Positions 25,828 through 34,864 of a stretch of 64,000 nt of DNA are shown here, piece by piece. The notes beneath the pieces are model-generated. The model ran no database searches, was not told the origin of the DNA, and was given only the letters and a program-made list of their open reading frames with translations. Position 1 is the stretch's first letter. Every line of letters begins with the position of its first letter. The position numbers were made by a program, and so were the translations under genes. Origin of the DNA: Frankia umida (GTDB taxonomy: Bacteria > Actinomycetota > Actinomycetes > Frankiales > Frankiaceae); contig NZ_JALKFT010000001.1 in NCBI RefSeq assembly GCF_023242945.1, positions 186,001 through 250,000 on the forward strand, in the 5' to 3' direction.

Positions 25828-26361
25828 TCAGGCGGACTTCGGTTCGGCTCCCTGGTCGTGCGATCCGGCCTCCTCGGACTCACGCAACCGCGTGATCGAG
25901 AGCAGGATCTCCTTCTCGGCGTCGCCGCGGTCCACCCAGGACGCGCCTTCGACCGACTTACCGGGCTCGAGGTCCTTGTAGACCTCGAAGAAGTGCTGGA
26001 TCTCCAGCCGGTCGAACTCCGGCAGGTCACGCAGATCGCGCAGGTGTTCCTGCCGGACATCACCGACCGGAACGCACAGGACCTTGTCGTCCGGGCCCTT
26101 CTCGTCGGTCATCTCGAACATGCCGATGGTCCGGCACCGCACCAGGCACCCCGGGAAGGTCGGCTCCTCCAGCAGGACGAGCGCGTCCAACGGGTCGCCG
26201 TCCCGCCCGAGTGTCCCCTCGATGAAGCCGTAGTCCGAGGGGTAGTGGGTGGAGGTGAACAACATCCGGTCCAGCCGGATGCGCCCGGTGTGGTGATCCA
26301 TCTCGTACTTGTTGCGCTGCCCCTTGGGGATCTCGATGGTCACATCGAACTCGAGGTCCAC
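25828..26361 (-). CDS. ppa: inorganic pyrophosphatase (family I, soluble)
   Basis: The 177-residue enzyme hydrolyses PPi to phosphate in the cytoplasm. It contains VTIEIPKGQRNKYEMD, RLDRMLFTSTHYPSDYGFIEGT, the metal-binding DGDPLDALVLLEEPTFPGC and KDLEPGKSVEGASW. GTG 26361 was chosen because it gives the family's usual N-terminus (V-D-LEFDVTIEIPKG) with GGGAG upstream; ATG 26382 is an alternative seven codons earlier. The C-terminal 20 residues are acidic and polar. The genome also encodes the membrane pyrophosphatase in this window, so PPi can be removed with or without energy recovery. Confidence 0.95.
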   Translation of the reverse strand: MDLEFDVTIEIPKGQRNKYEMDHHTGRIRLDRMLFTSTHYPSDYGFIEGTLGRDGDPLDALVLLEEPTFPGCLVRCRTIGMFEMTDEKGPDDKVLCVPVGDVRQEHLRDLRDLPEFDRLEIQHFFEVYKDLEPGKSVEGASWVDRGDAEKEILLSITRLRESEEAGSHDQGAEPKSA

Positions 26362-26936
26362 TCCGCTCCCTGTCTCCTTCATGATCGGGCACGTCCGGAC
26401 CCTTCCGGACGGCGCACGCGTGTGCACTGCCTTGCGCCGGCCCACGGCGGCTTGCCGGGCAGCCGGTCGACACCGGTCGGGCATCGCGGGCGATGACCGC
26501 AGCCCACCCAGTCTCCCGGAAGCCACCGCCCACCCGAACCACACGGTCAGCATCACCACAGCTGCACCGGTCGTTCCTCGGTCCACTGTCATGATGCGAC
26601 GACACGCCGACACCAACGACGATGAGGACGGCGGTTGGACCCGGACCACAGGCCGGTGCATCGGGCACCCGCCGACGGCCCGCTCCCGGGGGCGGACTAC
26701 CACCTCACCCCATACGGTGACCTCGCGCCATACGGTGACACAGCGACCGGGCATCCGCCACTGCGGACGTCACGGCGCACTCCGCACGCCCCCGATCGAG
26801 CCGGACGCGTCCCCGCCCACCGGCCCGCACCAGCCCGCATCCGCGTGCACCCGGGCGTGTCCGGGCGGGCGACCCATCGCTCACCCTCCCGGGCAGTCGG
26901 CGGGTCGGGCCCGGGCCGATTGCGTAGTGTTCAGCT
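26362..26936. other. 575-bp divergent region, ppa / dacB
   Basis: No gene is supported. It holds a 12-bp direct repeat CCATACGGTGAC at 26710-26721 and 26728-26739 (18-bp period), a possible operator. TAGTGT at 26925-26930 is a probable -10 element 6 nt before the dacB GTG. Confidence 0.5.
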
Positions 26937-28358
26937 GTGACGTCAGCCGCGTCCGCCGCTCGGGTCGGGGGGCTCACCGCGATCGCTGGAGCCCTGCTCG
27001 CGGGCTCGCTGGGCGGCGCCCCCACCGCCGGCTCCGCCGCGCCACCAGGAGCCGGGCCGGGGCGCCCCGGTGTCGCCGCGCTCGCCGGGCTCGACCCGGC
27101 CGCGCCCGGTGCCGATCCCGCGGCCGTCGCCGCCCGGCTCGGTCCGAGCCTGAGCGATCCGCTGCTGGCGGGGCCGGCCGCCTACGTCGTCGACGCGCTG
27201 ACCGGCCGGGTGCTCCTGGACGTGCGCGGCCAGGAACCGGCCATGCCGGCGTCCACCCTCAAGACGGCGGTGGCCACCGCCGCGCTCGCGACCTTCCCCG
27301 ACACCCGGCTGCGCACCACGGTGCTCTACAGCCCGCCGACCGGCGGCGCGCCGACAGCCCCGGGCGGCACGTTGTGGCTCGTCGGCGGCGGCGATCCGAC
27401 GCTGACGGCGGCACCGACGATCGGTCCCGGCGTCTATCCGGCGCCCGCCCGGCTCGCCGATCTGGTCACCCAGGTCCGGGCGGCGGGCATCACGTCCGTC
27501 GCCCGGCTCCTCGGGGACGCGTCGCTGTTCACCGGCCCGGACCGGGCGCCCGGCTGGCGCGACAACTACGTGACCGACGGCGACGTCGAGCCGGTGTCCG
27601 CCCTCACCGTCGACGCCGGCCGGGCCGCGCCCGGTGCGACCGGGCCGCGTTCCCCGCAGCCCGCCGCCACGGCGACGACGGTGTTCGCGGGAGCGCTGGC
27701 CGCGGCGGGCATCCAGGTCGCCTCGATGGGTCTGGGGACCGCCGATCCGACGGCCCGTCGGATCGCCACGGTGGACAGTCCCCCGGTGCGGCTGCTCGTC
27801 GAGAAGATGCTCGCCGAATCGGACAACGACCTGGCCGAAAGCCTCGGCCGGCTGCTCGCCCGCCACCGGGGTCTGCCGGCGTCGTTCGACGGCGCGACGC
27901 GGGCCGTCACGACCACCCTCGCCGAACTGGGCATCCCCGGCACCGGCACCGCCATCTCGGACGTGAGTGGTCTGTCGACCAACGACCGGGTTCCACCGGC
28001 CACCCTGGTGACCCTGCTGCGCCTGGGCGCGCGCAGCACCGATCGTCCGGCGTTGCGCTCGTTGCTGACCGGGCTGCCCGTCGCCGGTTTCTCCGGCACC
28101 CTGGCCGACCGGTACGCCACCCCCGACAGCGCCGCCGGGGCGGGCCAGGTCCGGGCCAAGACCGGCACTCTGCGCAATGTCACCGGTATCGCCGGTGACG
28201 TCGTCGACGCCGACGGTCGCCTGCTGCTGTTCGCGTTCCTGTCGCCGGCCGAGGAGGCCAGTACGACCAAGGCCGCGCTCGACCGGGTCACCTCGGCCCT
28301 GGCCGGCTGCGGCTGCCGCCCGGCGCCGGCCACCGTCAGCAACCCACCGGTGCGCTAG
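26937..28358 (+). CDS. dacB: D-alanyl-D-alanine carboxypeptidase/endopeptidase, PBP4 family (S13)
   Basis: The 473-residue exported peptidase trims peptidoglycan cross-links. It has a signal-like N-terminus (LTAIAGALLAGSLGGAPTAGSA). The three penicillin-binding motifs are SxxK in MPASTLKTAVA, SxN in LAESDNDLAESLGR and KTG in RAKTGTLRNVTG. The long insertion between SxxK and SxN is typical of S13 enzymes. The start is GTG 26937; TAGTGT lies 6 nt upstream, so the transcript may be leaderless. The order ppa (divergent), dacB, zincin, tilS, hpt, ftsH, folE matches the actinobacterial order as I recall it. Confidence 0.92.
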   Translation: MTSAASAARVGGLTAIAGALLAGSLGGAPTAGSAAPPGAGPGRPGVAALAGLDPAAPGADPAAVAARLGPSLSDPLLAGPAAYVVDALTGRVLLDVRGQEPAMPASTLKTAVATAALATFPDTRLRTTVLYSPPTGGAPTAPGGTLWLVGGGDPTLTAAPTIGPGVYPAPARLADLVTQVRAAGITSVARLLGDASLFTGPDRAPGWRDNYVTDGDVEPVSALTVDAGRAAPGATGPRSPQPAATATTVFAGALAAAGIQVASMGLGTADPTARRIATVDSPPVRLLVEKMLAESDNDLAESLGRLLARHRGLPASFDGATRAVTTTLAELGIPGTGTAISDVSGLSTNDRVPPATLVTLLRLGARSTDRPALRSLLTGLPVAGFSGTLADRYATPDSAAGAGQVRAKTGTLRNVTGIAGDVVDADGRLLLFAFLSPAEEASTTKAALDRVTSALAGCGCRPAPATVSNPPVR

Positions 28359-28462
28359 CCGCGTCCCACGGGGCGGCCGGAACCGCCCATGAGGCGGGCT
28401 TCGTGGGACGGGCTGACCCGACGCGGCGGCAGACCATGGGCGGGCCCGGTACGCTCGTTTTC

Positions 28463-29581
28463 GTGGACGCCGAGCTGGTCGACTGGGAACTCGCCGTGAC
28501 GACGGCGAAGAAGCTGGTCCGCCCCGGCCCGCAGATCACCCGGGAGCAGGCCGCCGACGTGGTCGCCGAACTGCGGCGCCTCGCCGTCGAGGCCGAGCGC
28601 CATGTGGAGGACTACACCCATCTGTCGCCGGTGGGCGCGGTCACCCCGATCAACGTCGTCGACCGGCCCGAATGGGTGCGATCCAACGTCGCCGGCCTGC
28701 GGGTGCTCACCACCCCGCTGCTGGCGAAGCTCTCCGAGCAGGAGCGGGGCCGGTTCTCCGCGGCCGTCGGGCGTCGGGTCACCGGCGTCCAGCTGGGCAC
28801 GGCCCTGGCCTACCTGGCCGGCAAGGTGCTCGGGCAGTTCGAGGTGTTCCTCCCCCCGGAGGAGTACCTGGCCGACGGGCTCGTCGGTGCCGACGGGGTG
28901 TCCACGGCCACCGGTCGACTCAGCCTGGTCGCGCCGAACATCGCGCACGCCGAGGCGACGATGGGTGTCGTCCCGCGGGACTTCCGGATGTGGGTCTGCC
29001 TGCACGAACAGACCCATCGCACCCAGTTCACGGCGGTCCCCTGGCTGCGCGGCCACCTGGAGTCCGAGATCTCGGCGTTCATCCAGGCCACCGATCTGGA
29101 CCCGGACGTCCTGGCCGACCGGGTGCGCTCGGCCGTGACAGCCGTGCGCGGCGCCGTGTTCGACCGTGGGCCCGACAGCCCCAGCGTCGTCGAGGCGTTG
29201 CAGACCCCCGCGCAGCGCGCCGTGCTCGATCGGCTCCAGGCCCTGATGACCCTGCTCGAGGGGCACGCCGACCAGGTGATGGACGCGGTGGGGCCGCGGG
29301 TCGTGCCGACCGTGGCCGACATCCGCTCGCGGTTCGAGGGCCGTCGTGACGGCGGTTCACCGATCGACCGCTTCGTCCGCCGCCTGCTCGGCCTGGACCT
29401 CAAGATGCAGCAGTACCGCCAGGGTGGCGCCTTCGTGCGGGCCGTCGTCTCGGAGGCCGGGGTGGGTGGCTTCAACGTCGTCTGGGAGTCCCCGACGACC
29501 CTGCCGACCCGGGCGGAGCTCACCGATCCGACCGCATGGATGCAACGCGTCCTGGGCAGTCGCCCGTCCATCTCGGCGTGA
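28463..29581 (+). CDS. DUF2342 zinc-dependent metalloprotease-like protein (zincin)
   Basis: The 372-residue protein belongs to the actinobacterial DUF2342 family (also listed as F420-biosynthesis-associated or putative hydrolase). The zincin motif HEQTH lies in MWVCLHEQTHRTQF, with downstream ESEISAFI possibly giving the third ligand. No signal peptide is seen, so a cytoplasmic role is likely; no substrate is known. The start GTG 28463 was chosen because TACGCT (28450-28455) lies exactly 7 nt before it. GTG 28403 and ATG 28436 are in-frame alternatives, but the first lies upstream of this promoter. The gene just precedes tilS, as in related genomes. Confidence 0.85.
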   Translation: MDAELVDWELAVTTAKKLVRPGPQITREQAADVVAELRRLAVEAERHVEDYTHLSPVGAVTPINVVDRPEWVRSNVAGLRVLTTPLLAKLSEQERGRFSAAVGRRVTGVQLGTALAYLAGKVLGQFEVFLPPEEYLADGLVGADGVSTATGRLSLVAPNIAHAEATMGVVPRDFRMWVCLHEQTHRTQFTAVPWLRGHLESEISAFIQATDLDPDVLADRVRSAVTAVRGAVFDRGPDSPSVVEALQTPAQRAVLDRLQALMTLLEGHADQVMDAVGPRVVPTVADIRSRFEGRRDGGSPIDRFVRRLLGLDLKMQQYRQGGAFVRAVVSEAGVGGFNVVWESPTTLPTRAELTDPTAWMQRVLGSRPSISA

Positions 29582-29636
29582 GCCGGTCGGTCCGCGTGCA
29601 CCTGGGTGCCGGTGGCAGTGCCAACCGGTGGTGTCG

Positions 29637-31622
29637 GTGACCGCTGCCCTCGCCGACGGCGACCCGCCAGGGCCGGTGCCCTTCTCGGCGCCGGTACCCG
29701 GCGAGCGGACGACCGACCCGCGGCACCCGGGTCCGGGCGGTCGCACCACGCGAGGGCCCGATCCGGCGGTCGCCGCGGTGCGCCTCGCGGTACGGGCAGC
29801 CATGGATGATCTTGAACCTGGCGCGCTGGTGCTCGCCGCCTGCTCCGGCGGACCCGACTCCTGGGCGCTGGCGGCCGCACTCGCGTTCGTCGCACCACGC
29901 CGGGCGCTGCGGGCCGGTCTGCTGATCGTCGACCATGGTTGGGACGCCGGGTCCGCGACCCGGGCCGAACAGGTCGCCGCCCGCGGGCGCGACCTGGGCC
30001 TTCGTCCGGCCGAGGTGCTGGTCGCGCACACCGCGCGCTCCGAGGGGCTGGCCCGGGACGCCCGCCGCGTGGCACTGCTCGACGCGGCGGCCCGGCTCGG
30101 CGCCGGCGCCGTCCTGCTCGGGCACACCCTCGACGACCAGGCCGAGACTGTCCTGCTGCGGCTGGCCCGGGGCGCCGGTGCCCGCTCGCTCGGGGGGATG
30201 CGGCCGCGGCTGGGGCTGCTGCGGCGCCCGCTGCTCGGGCTGCGCCGGGCCGACACCCGAGCCGCCTGTCAGGCACTCGGCCTGGCCTTCTGGGATGATC
30301 CGAGCAACGCCGAGCGTGCTTTCGCCCGGGCCCGGGTCCGCCACAGTGTGCTGCCGCTGCTGGAGGCCGAACTCGGCCCCGGCATCACCGAATCCCTGGC
30401 CCGCGGCGCCGACCTGCTCCGGGCCGACGCGGACGCGTTGGACTCCGCCGCCGCGGCGGTCTACGCCACGCTCGCCAGCCACGGCGCCGACGAGAACCAG
30501 GCCCGTCACGACCGACCCCATCCGGACCAGGCCGGTCAGGTCGGCGGGACCGGGCGTGGTCAGGTCACCTTCACGGTCGCGGCGCTGGCCGCGCTGCCCA
30601 CGGCGATCCGTGGTCGGTTGCTGCGCCGGGCCGCGCTCGAGGTCGGGACGTCGGCGTCGGCGCTACGCGCCGAACACGTCTGGGCGGTGGAGGATCTCGT
30701 CACCCGCTGGCGCGGCCAGAAGCCGGTGCCGCTGCCCACCGGTGCGCTCGCCCGCCGCTGGGACGACCGGATCACCCTGACCGGCCCGCGGGTTCCCGCA
30801 CCCGCGCCGACGGGGTGGAGCTCGGCGGCGGCGGGATGGCCCTCGGCGGCGGGATGGCCCTCGGCGGCGGACCCGCACCCGCCGGGGAACCAGCACCTGC
30901 CGGGCACCCCGGACCTGTCAGGAGACCCGGACCTGTCAGCAGACCAGGAGCCGGCGTACCCGGAGGAGGACGATCCTGTGAGTCAGGTCGCGACAACAAC
31001 CGCCGAGGGCGGACATCCCGAGAACGGACATTCCGGGAACCGACATCCCGGGAGTGGACGTTCCGGGAGCGGACATCCCGATATCGACGAGGTGCTGGTG
31101 TCCTCGTCCGAGATAGCGGCGAAGATCGCGGAACTGGCGGCGCGGGTCGACGCCGACTACGCCGGACGGGAGATCCTGCTCGTCGGGGTGCTCAAGGGCG
31201 CCGTGATGGTCATGGCCGACCTGTCCCGGGCGCTGCACGTCCCGTTGACGATGGAGTTCATGGCGGTCTCGTCCTACGGGTCCTCGACGTCGTCCTCCGG
31301 CGTGGTGCGCATCCTCAAGGATCTGGACCGCTCGATCGAGGGCCGGGACGTCCTCGTCGTCGAGGACATCATCGACTCCGGGCTGACCCTGTCCTGGTTG
31401 CTGAAGAACCTGCGGTCGCGGGGGCCGGCCTCGTTGGAGGTGCTGGCGTTGTTCCGCAAGCCCGAGGCGATCACCGTCGACGTGGACGTGCGCTACGTCG
31501 GTTTCGACATTCCCAGCGCCTTTGTCGTCGGGTATGGACTCGATTACTCCGAGTACTATCGGACGCTGCCGTTTGTGGGCACCCTGACTCCCGCGGCCAT
31601 CGAACGCGGCGCGCCGAGCTGA
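29637..31622 (+). CDS. tilS-hpt: fused tRNA(Ile)-lysidine synthase TilS - hypoxanthine phosphoribosyltransferase Hpt
   Basis: One uninterrupted frame (about 661 residues from GTG 29637; GTG 29628 and 29631 are also possible) encodes both enzymes. The TilS part has the PP-loop SGGPDSWALA, DHGWDAGSATRAEQVA and LGHTLDDQAETVLLRLARG. Its substrate-binding domain ends near LARRWDDRITLTGP. After a repetitive linker of about 100 residues, Hpt starts near DIDEVLVSSSEIAAKI, with the PRPP motif VLVVEDIIDSGLTLSWLL and GFDIPSAFVVGYGLDYSEYYR. TilS makes lysidine at position 34 of tRNA-Ile; Hpt salvages hypoxanthine and guanine. GTG 30978, inside the linker, has its own strong GGAGGAGG, so Hpt may also be made separately. 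Both domains look complete. Confidence 0.88.
   Translation: MTAALADGDPPGPVPFSAPVPGERTTDPRHPGPGGRTTRGPDPAVAAVRLAVRAAMDDLEPGALVLAACSGGPDSWALAAALAFVAPRRALRAGLLIVDHGWDAGSATRAEQVAARGRDLGLRPAEVLVAHTARSEGLARDARRVALLDAAARLGAGAVLLGHTLDDQAETVLLRLARGAGARSLGGMRPRLGLLRRPLLGLRRADTRAACQALGLAFWDDPSNAERAFARARVRHSVLPLLEAELGPGITESLARGADLLRADADALDSAAAAVYATLASHGADENQARHDRPHPDQAGQVGGTGRGQVTFTVAALAALPTAIRGRLLRRAALEVGTSASALRAEHVWAVEDLVTRWRGQKPVPLPTGALARRWDDRITLTGPRVPAPAPTGWSSAAAGWPSAAGWPSAADPHPPGNQHLPGTPDLSGDPDLSADQEPAYPEEDDPVSQVATTTAEGGHPENGHSGNRHPGSGRSGSGHPDIDEVLVSSSEIAAKIAELAARVDADYAGREILLVGVLKGAVMVMADLSRALHVPLTMEFMAVSSYGSSTSSSGVVRILKDLDRSIEGRDVLVVEDIIDSGLTLSWLLKNLRSRGPASLEVLALFRKPEAITVDVDVRYVGFDIPSAFVVGYGLDYSEYYRTLPFVGTLTPAAIERGAPS
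30962..30980 (+). promoter_or_regulatory. internal ribosome-binding site and GTG for Hpt
   Basis: GGAGGAGG (30962-30969) lies 8 nt before an in-frame GTG at 30978, within the continuous tilS-hpt frame. It is the best Shine-Dalgarno match in the vicinity. It marks the ancestral hpt start, or one still in use. Confidence 0.6.
31006..31082 (+). repeat. 15-bp repeats in the TilS-Hpt linker
   Basis: About five copies related to GGACATTCCGGGAAC alternate T/C at fixed positions and encode the GHPENGHSGNRHPGSG linker. They lie just after the internal hpt start. Confidence 0.8.
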
Positions 31623-31838
31623 CCGGACCACCCGACCGCGACGCCACCCCGAAACCACCGTGGCGTCACTCACAACGACCATCCCGTCACTCGGAACAGC
31701 GCCGGCCGCCGATCCGTTGGTCGGATGTGCGCGCGGTGAGACACGCGCACCGGCGGTACCCTCGGCACAAGGGAATCCCGATCGAGGGCAGTACACACGT
31801 CAGGAGGGCGGAGCGCTCGTGTCCGGTGCTCCAGACAG

Positions 31839-34025
31839 ATGACTCCAAGAAGAATCTTCCGCGGCTGGGTACCACTGCTGCTCCTGGTCCTGTTCGTGAT
31901 CATCCTCACGACCGGTGTCCTGTCGGGCCCCAGTGAGTACGGCAAGCGCGACCTGAACTTCGTCCAGCAGCAGATCGACGACGGCCAGGTCACGAAGGCC
32001 AAGCTCCAGGACTCCAAACAGCTCATCCAGATCACCACGAAGGACGGCAAGAAGTACGAGTCGTCCTACGTCAGTGAGCAGGGCGTCAACCTCGCCAACG
32101 AACTGCGCAACAAGCGGGTCGCCTACGACGTGTCGGTCGACCGCGGGAACATCTTGGTCTCGCTGCTGCTCAACCTCCTGCCTGTCCTGCTCGTGGTCCT
32201 GCTGCTGTTCTTCTTCATGAACCAGATGCAGGGCGGCGGCAACCGGGTCATGAACTTCGGCAAGTCCAAGGCCAAGCTGGTCAGCAAGGACACGCCGAAG
32301 ACGACCTTCTCCGACGTCGCCGGCGCGGACGAGGCCATCGAGGAGCTGCAGGAGATCAAGGAGTTCCTGGAGAACCCGGGCAAGTTCCAGGCCATCGGCG
32401 CGAAGATCCCCAAGGGTGTTCTGCTCTACGGCCCGCCCGGCACCGGTAAGACGCTGCTCGCCCGAGCGGTCGCCGGTGAGGCCGGGGTGCCGTTCTACTC
32501 GATCTCCGGGTCCGACTTCGTCGAGATGTTCGTCGGCGTCGGTGCGAGCCGGGTCCGTGACCTGTTCGAACAGGCCAAGGCCAACGCCCCGGCGATCATC
32601 TTCGTCGACGAGATCGATGCCGTCGGCCGGCACCGCGGGGCGGGTCTCGGCGGCGGGCACGACGAGCGCGAGCAGACCCTCAACCAGCTGCTCGTCGAGA
32701 TGGACGGGTTCGACGTCAAGGGTGGGGTCATCCTCATCGCGGCGACGAACCGCCCGGACATCCTCGACCCCGCGCTGCTGCGGCCTGGCCGGTTCGACCG
32801 CCAGATCGTCGTCGACCGGCCGGACCTGCTCGGGCGCACCGCGATCCTGCGGGTGCACGCCAAGGGCAAGCCGATCGGGCCGGACGCCGACATGACCGTC
32901 ATCGCCCGGCGCACGCCTGGCTTCACCGGTGCGGATCTCGCCAACGTGCTGAACGAGGCGGCGCTGCTCGCCGCCCGGTCCAACCTGAAGTTCATCTCCT
33001 CGGCGCTGCTCGAGGAGTCGATCGACCGGGTGATGGCCGGGCCGGAGCGCAAGACCCGCGCGATGAGCGACAAGGAGAAGAAGCGCATCGCCTACCACGA
33101 GGGCGGGCATGCCCTCGTCGCGCACGCGCTGCCGAACTCCGACCCGGTTCACAAGGTCACGATCCTGCCGCGCGGTCGGGCACTGGGTTACACCATGCAG
33201 CTGCCGCTGGAGGACAAGTACCTCTCGACCCGGTCGGAGATGCTCGACCGGCTCGCCGTCCTGCTCGGCGGGCGCACGGCCGAGGAACTCGTCTTCCACG
33301 ACCCGACCACCGGGGCCAGCGACGACATCGAGAAGGCCACCCAGATCTCCCGGGCGATGATCACCCAGTACGGGATGAGTGACCGGCTCGGGGCGATCAA
33401 GTTCGGCACCGAGAACAGCGAGGTGTTCCTCGGCAAGGAGGTCGGGCATCAGCGCGACTACTCCGAGGATGTCGCCAGCGAGATCGACGTCGAGGTGCGC
33501 CGGCTCATCGAGGCCGCCCACGACGAGGCCTGGGAGGTCCTGGTCACCTACCGGGATGTTCTGGACAACCTGGTGCTGCGCCTGATGGACATCGAGACCC
33601 TGAGCAAGGACCAGGTCGAAGAGATCTTCGCCACGGTGCAGAAGCGCCCCGTGCGCGGCATCTACACCGGTGTCGGTCGGCGAATTCCGTCCGACCGGCC
33701 GCCGGTGCAGACCCCGGCCGAGCTGGGTCTCGTTCCCAGCAGCGTGGCGGACCTGGTCAAGGACCCGAGCCCTGCTACCGGTGGCCCCGGTCCCGGTGGT
33801 GCCGAGCACGGTGGTCCGGGTTACGGCGGCAACGGCGGCGGCAACGGCGGTCCGGGTTACGGTGGGAATGGCGGGAATGGCGGGCCCGGGGGTCACGGTT
33901 ATCCTCAGGGTCCCCTCGGTCCGCCCCCCGCCGGTGACGGTTCCGCTCCGGAGGGGCAGCCGCGGATCGCGAACCCCTGGGCTCCGCCGAGTTGGCCGAG
34001 CGACGATGAGAGGAGACGTCGCTGA
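31839..34025 (+). CDS. ftsH: ATP-dependent zinc metalloprotease FtsH
   Basis: The 728-residue membrane protease degrades misfolded and regulatory proteins. Two transmembrane helices (LLLVLFVIILTTGVL at about residues 12-28, and LLLNLLPVLLVVLLLFFFM at about 108-127) flank a 75-residue outside domain. The AAA module has GPPGTGKTLLARAVAGEA, IIFVDEIDAVGRHRG and the SRH region ATNRPDILDPALLRPGRFDRQ. The protease site is HEGGH, with the distal Asp in TTGASDDIEKAT. The last 90 residues are Gly/Pro-rich repeats, longer than in most FtsH proteins. The start is ATG 31839; TACCCT at 31757-31762 may be the promoter -10. The stop overlaps the folE ATG (TGATG). Confidence 0.95.
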   Translation: MTPRRIFRGWVPLLLLVLFVIILTTGVLSGPSEYGKRDLNFVQQQIDDGQVTKAKLQDSKQLIQITTKDGKKYESSYVSEQGVNLANELRNKRVAYDVSVDRGNILVSLLLNLLPVLLVVLLLFFFMNQMQGGGNRVMNFGKSKAKLVSKDTPKTTFSDVAGADEAIEELQEIKEFLENPGKFQAIGAKIPKGVLLYGPPGTGKTLLARAVAGEAGVPFYSISGSDFVEMFVGVGASRVRDLFEQAKANAPAIIFVDEIDAVGRHRGAGLGGGHDEREQTLNQLLVEMDGFDVKGGVILIAATNRPDILDPALLRPGRFDRQIVVDRPDLLGRTAILRVHAKGKPIGPDADMTVIARRTPGFTGADLANVLNEAALLAARSNLKFISSALLEESIDRVMAGPERKTRAMSDKEKKRIAYHEGGHALVAHALPNSDPVHKVTILPRGRALGYTMQLPLEDKYLSTRSEMLDRLAVLLGGRTAEELVFHDPTTGASDDIEKATQISRAMITQYGMSDRLGAIKFGTENSEVFLGKEVGHQRDYSEDVASEIDVEVRRLIEAAHDEAWEVLVTYRDVLDNLVLRLMDIETLSKDQVEEIFATVQKRPVRGIYTGVGRRIPSDRPPVQTPAELGLVPSSVADLVKDPSPATGGPGPGGAEHGGPGYGGNGGGNGGPGYGGNGGNGGPGGHGYPQGPLGPPPAGDGSAPEGQPRIANPWAPPSWPSDDERRRR

Positions 34026-34759
34026 TGACGTCAGACTCCACCAACGGGCTGGCCTCGGTCGACGCCGAAGTGCTCGACCCGCTCCCGACGGCCTCCGGAA
34101 GCGCGGTGACGCCCGGGAGCATCGTGGCGGGCGAGCCCACCGCCACGCAGGTGCGGGATCGGGGCCGGCCCCGCCAGGTCCGCCCCTTCGACCATGACCG
34201 GGTGGCCCGAGCGGTGCGCGAGCTGCTCATCGGCATCGGTGAGGACCCGGACCGTGAGGGCCTGCGCAAGACGCCGGACCGCGTGGCCAGGGCCTACCGG
34301 GAGGCGGTGGAGGGCCTCGGTCGCGAACCGGCCGAGGTGCTCACAACCGTCTTCGACGAGGGCCATGACGAGATGGTGCTCGTGCGCGACATCGACTTCT
34401 CGTCGCTGTGTGAGCATCATCTGGTCGTCTTCTCCGGGAAGGCGCACGTCGCCTACATCCCGAACAACCGGGGCCAGATCACCGGCCTGTCGAAGCTGGC
34501 CCGCCTGGTCGATCTCTACGCCCGGCGCCCGCAGGTACAGGAGCGGCTGACCTCGCAGATCGCCGACGCCCTGGTCGACGTCCTCGAACCCCGCGGGGTG
34601 ATGGTCGTCGTCGAGGCGGAGCACCTGTGCATGTCGATGCGCGGTGTACGCAAGCCCGGCGCGACCACGGTCACCTCGGCCGTGCGCGGTCAGTTCCTCA
34701 GCACCGCCACCCGCAGCGAGGGCATGTCCCTCATCCTGCGGGGTGGCGGCCGGCACTAG
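34025..34759 (+). CDS. folE: GTP cyclohydrolase I
   Basis: The 244-residue enzyme converts GTP to dihydroneopterin triphosphate, the first step of folate synthesis. It contains EDPDREGLRKTPDRVARAY, the zinc-binding region SSLCEHHLVVFSGKAHVAYIP and VEAEHLCMSMRGVRKPGA, with both Cys and the His ligands present. About 50 N-terminal residues are a variable extension. It is coupled to ftsH by overlapping stop and start. The usual following folP/folB/folK genes are absent here; a terminator-like hairpin and the convergent hisG follow instead. Confidence 0.95.
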   Translation: MTSDSTNGLASVDAEVLDPLPTASGSAVTPGSIVAGEPTATQVRDRGRPRQVRPFDHDRVARAVRELLIGIGEDPDREGLRKTPDRVARAYREAVEGLGREPAEVLTTVFDEGHDEMVLVRDIDFSSLCEHHLVVFSGKAHVAYIPNNRGQITGLSKLARLVDLYARRPQVQERLTSQIADALVDVLEPRGVMVVVEAEHLCMSMRGVRKPGATTVTSAVRGQFLSTATRSEGMSLILRGGGRH

Positions 34760-34786
34760 GCACAACAGGCACCAGGCACAACAGGC

Positions 34787-34831
34787 GAGCCGGCGGCGTG
34801 GGCGGGAGAACACCTTCCCCGCCGCCGGCTC
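34787..34831. terminator. bidirectional hairpin between folE and hisG
   Basis: GAGCCGGCGGCG (34787-34798) pairs perfectly with CGCCGCCGGCTC (34820-34831) across a 21-nt loop, midway between convergent genes. A direct repeat GGCAC(T/C)AGGCACAACAG precedes it at 34752-34784. Confidence 0.7.
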
Positions 34832-34864
34832 ACCGCCCGCGGAGCGCGGGCTGGCAGCCGTGTG

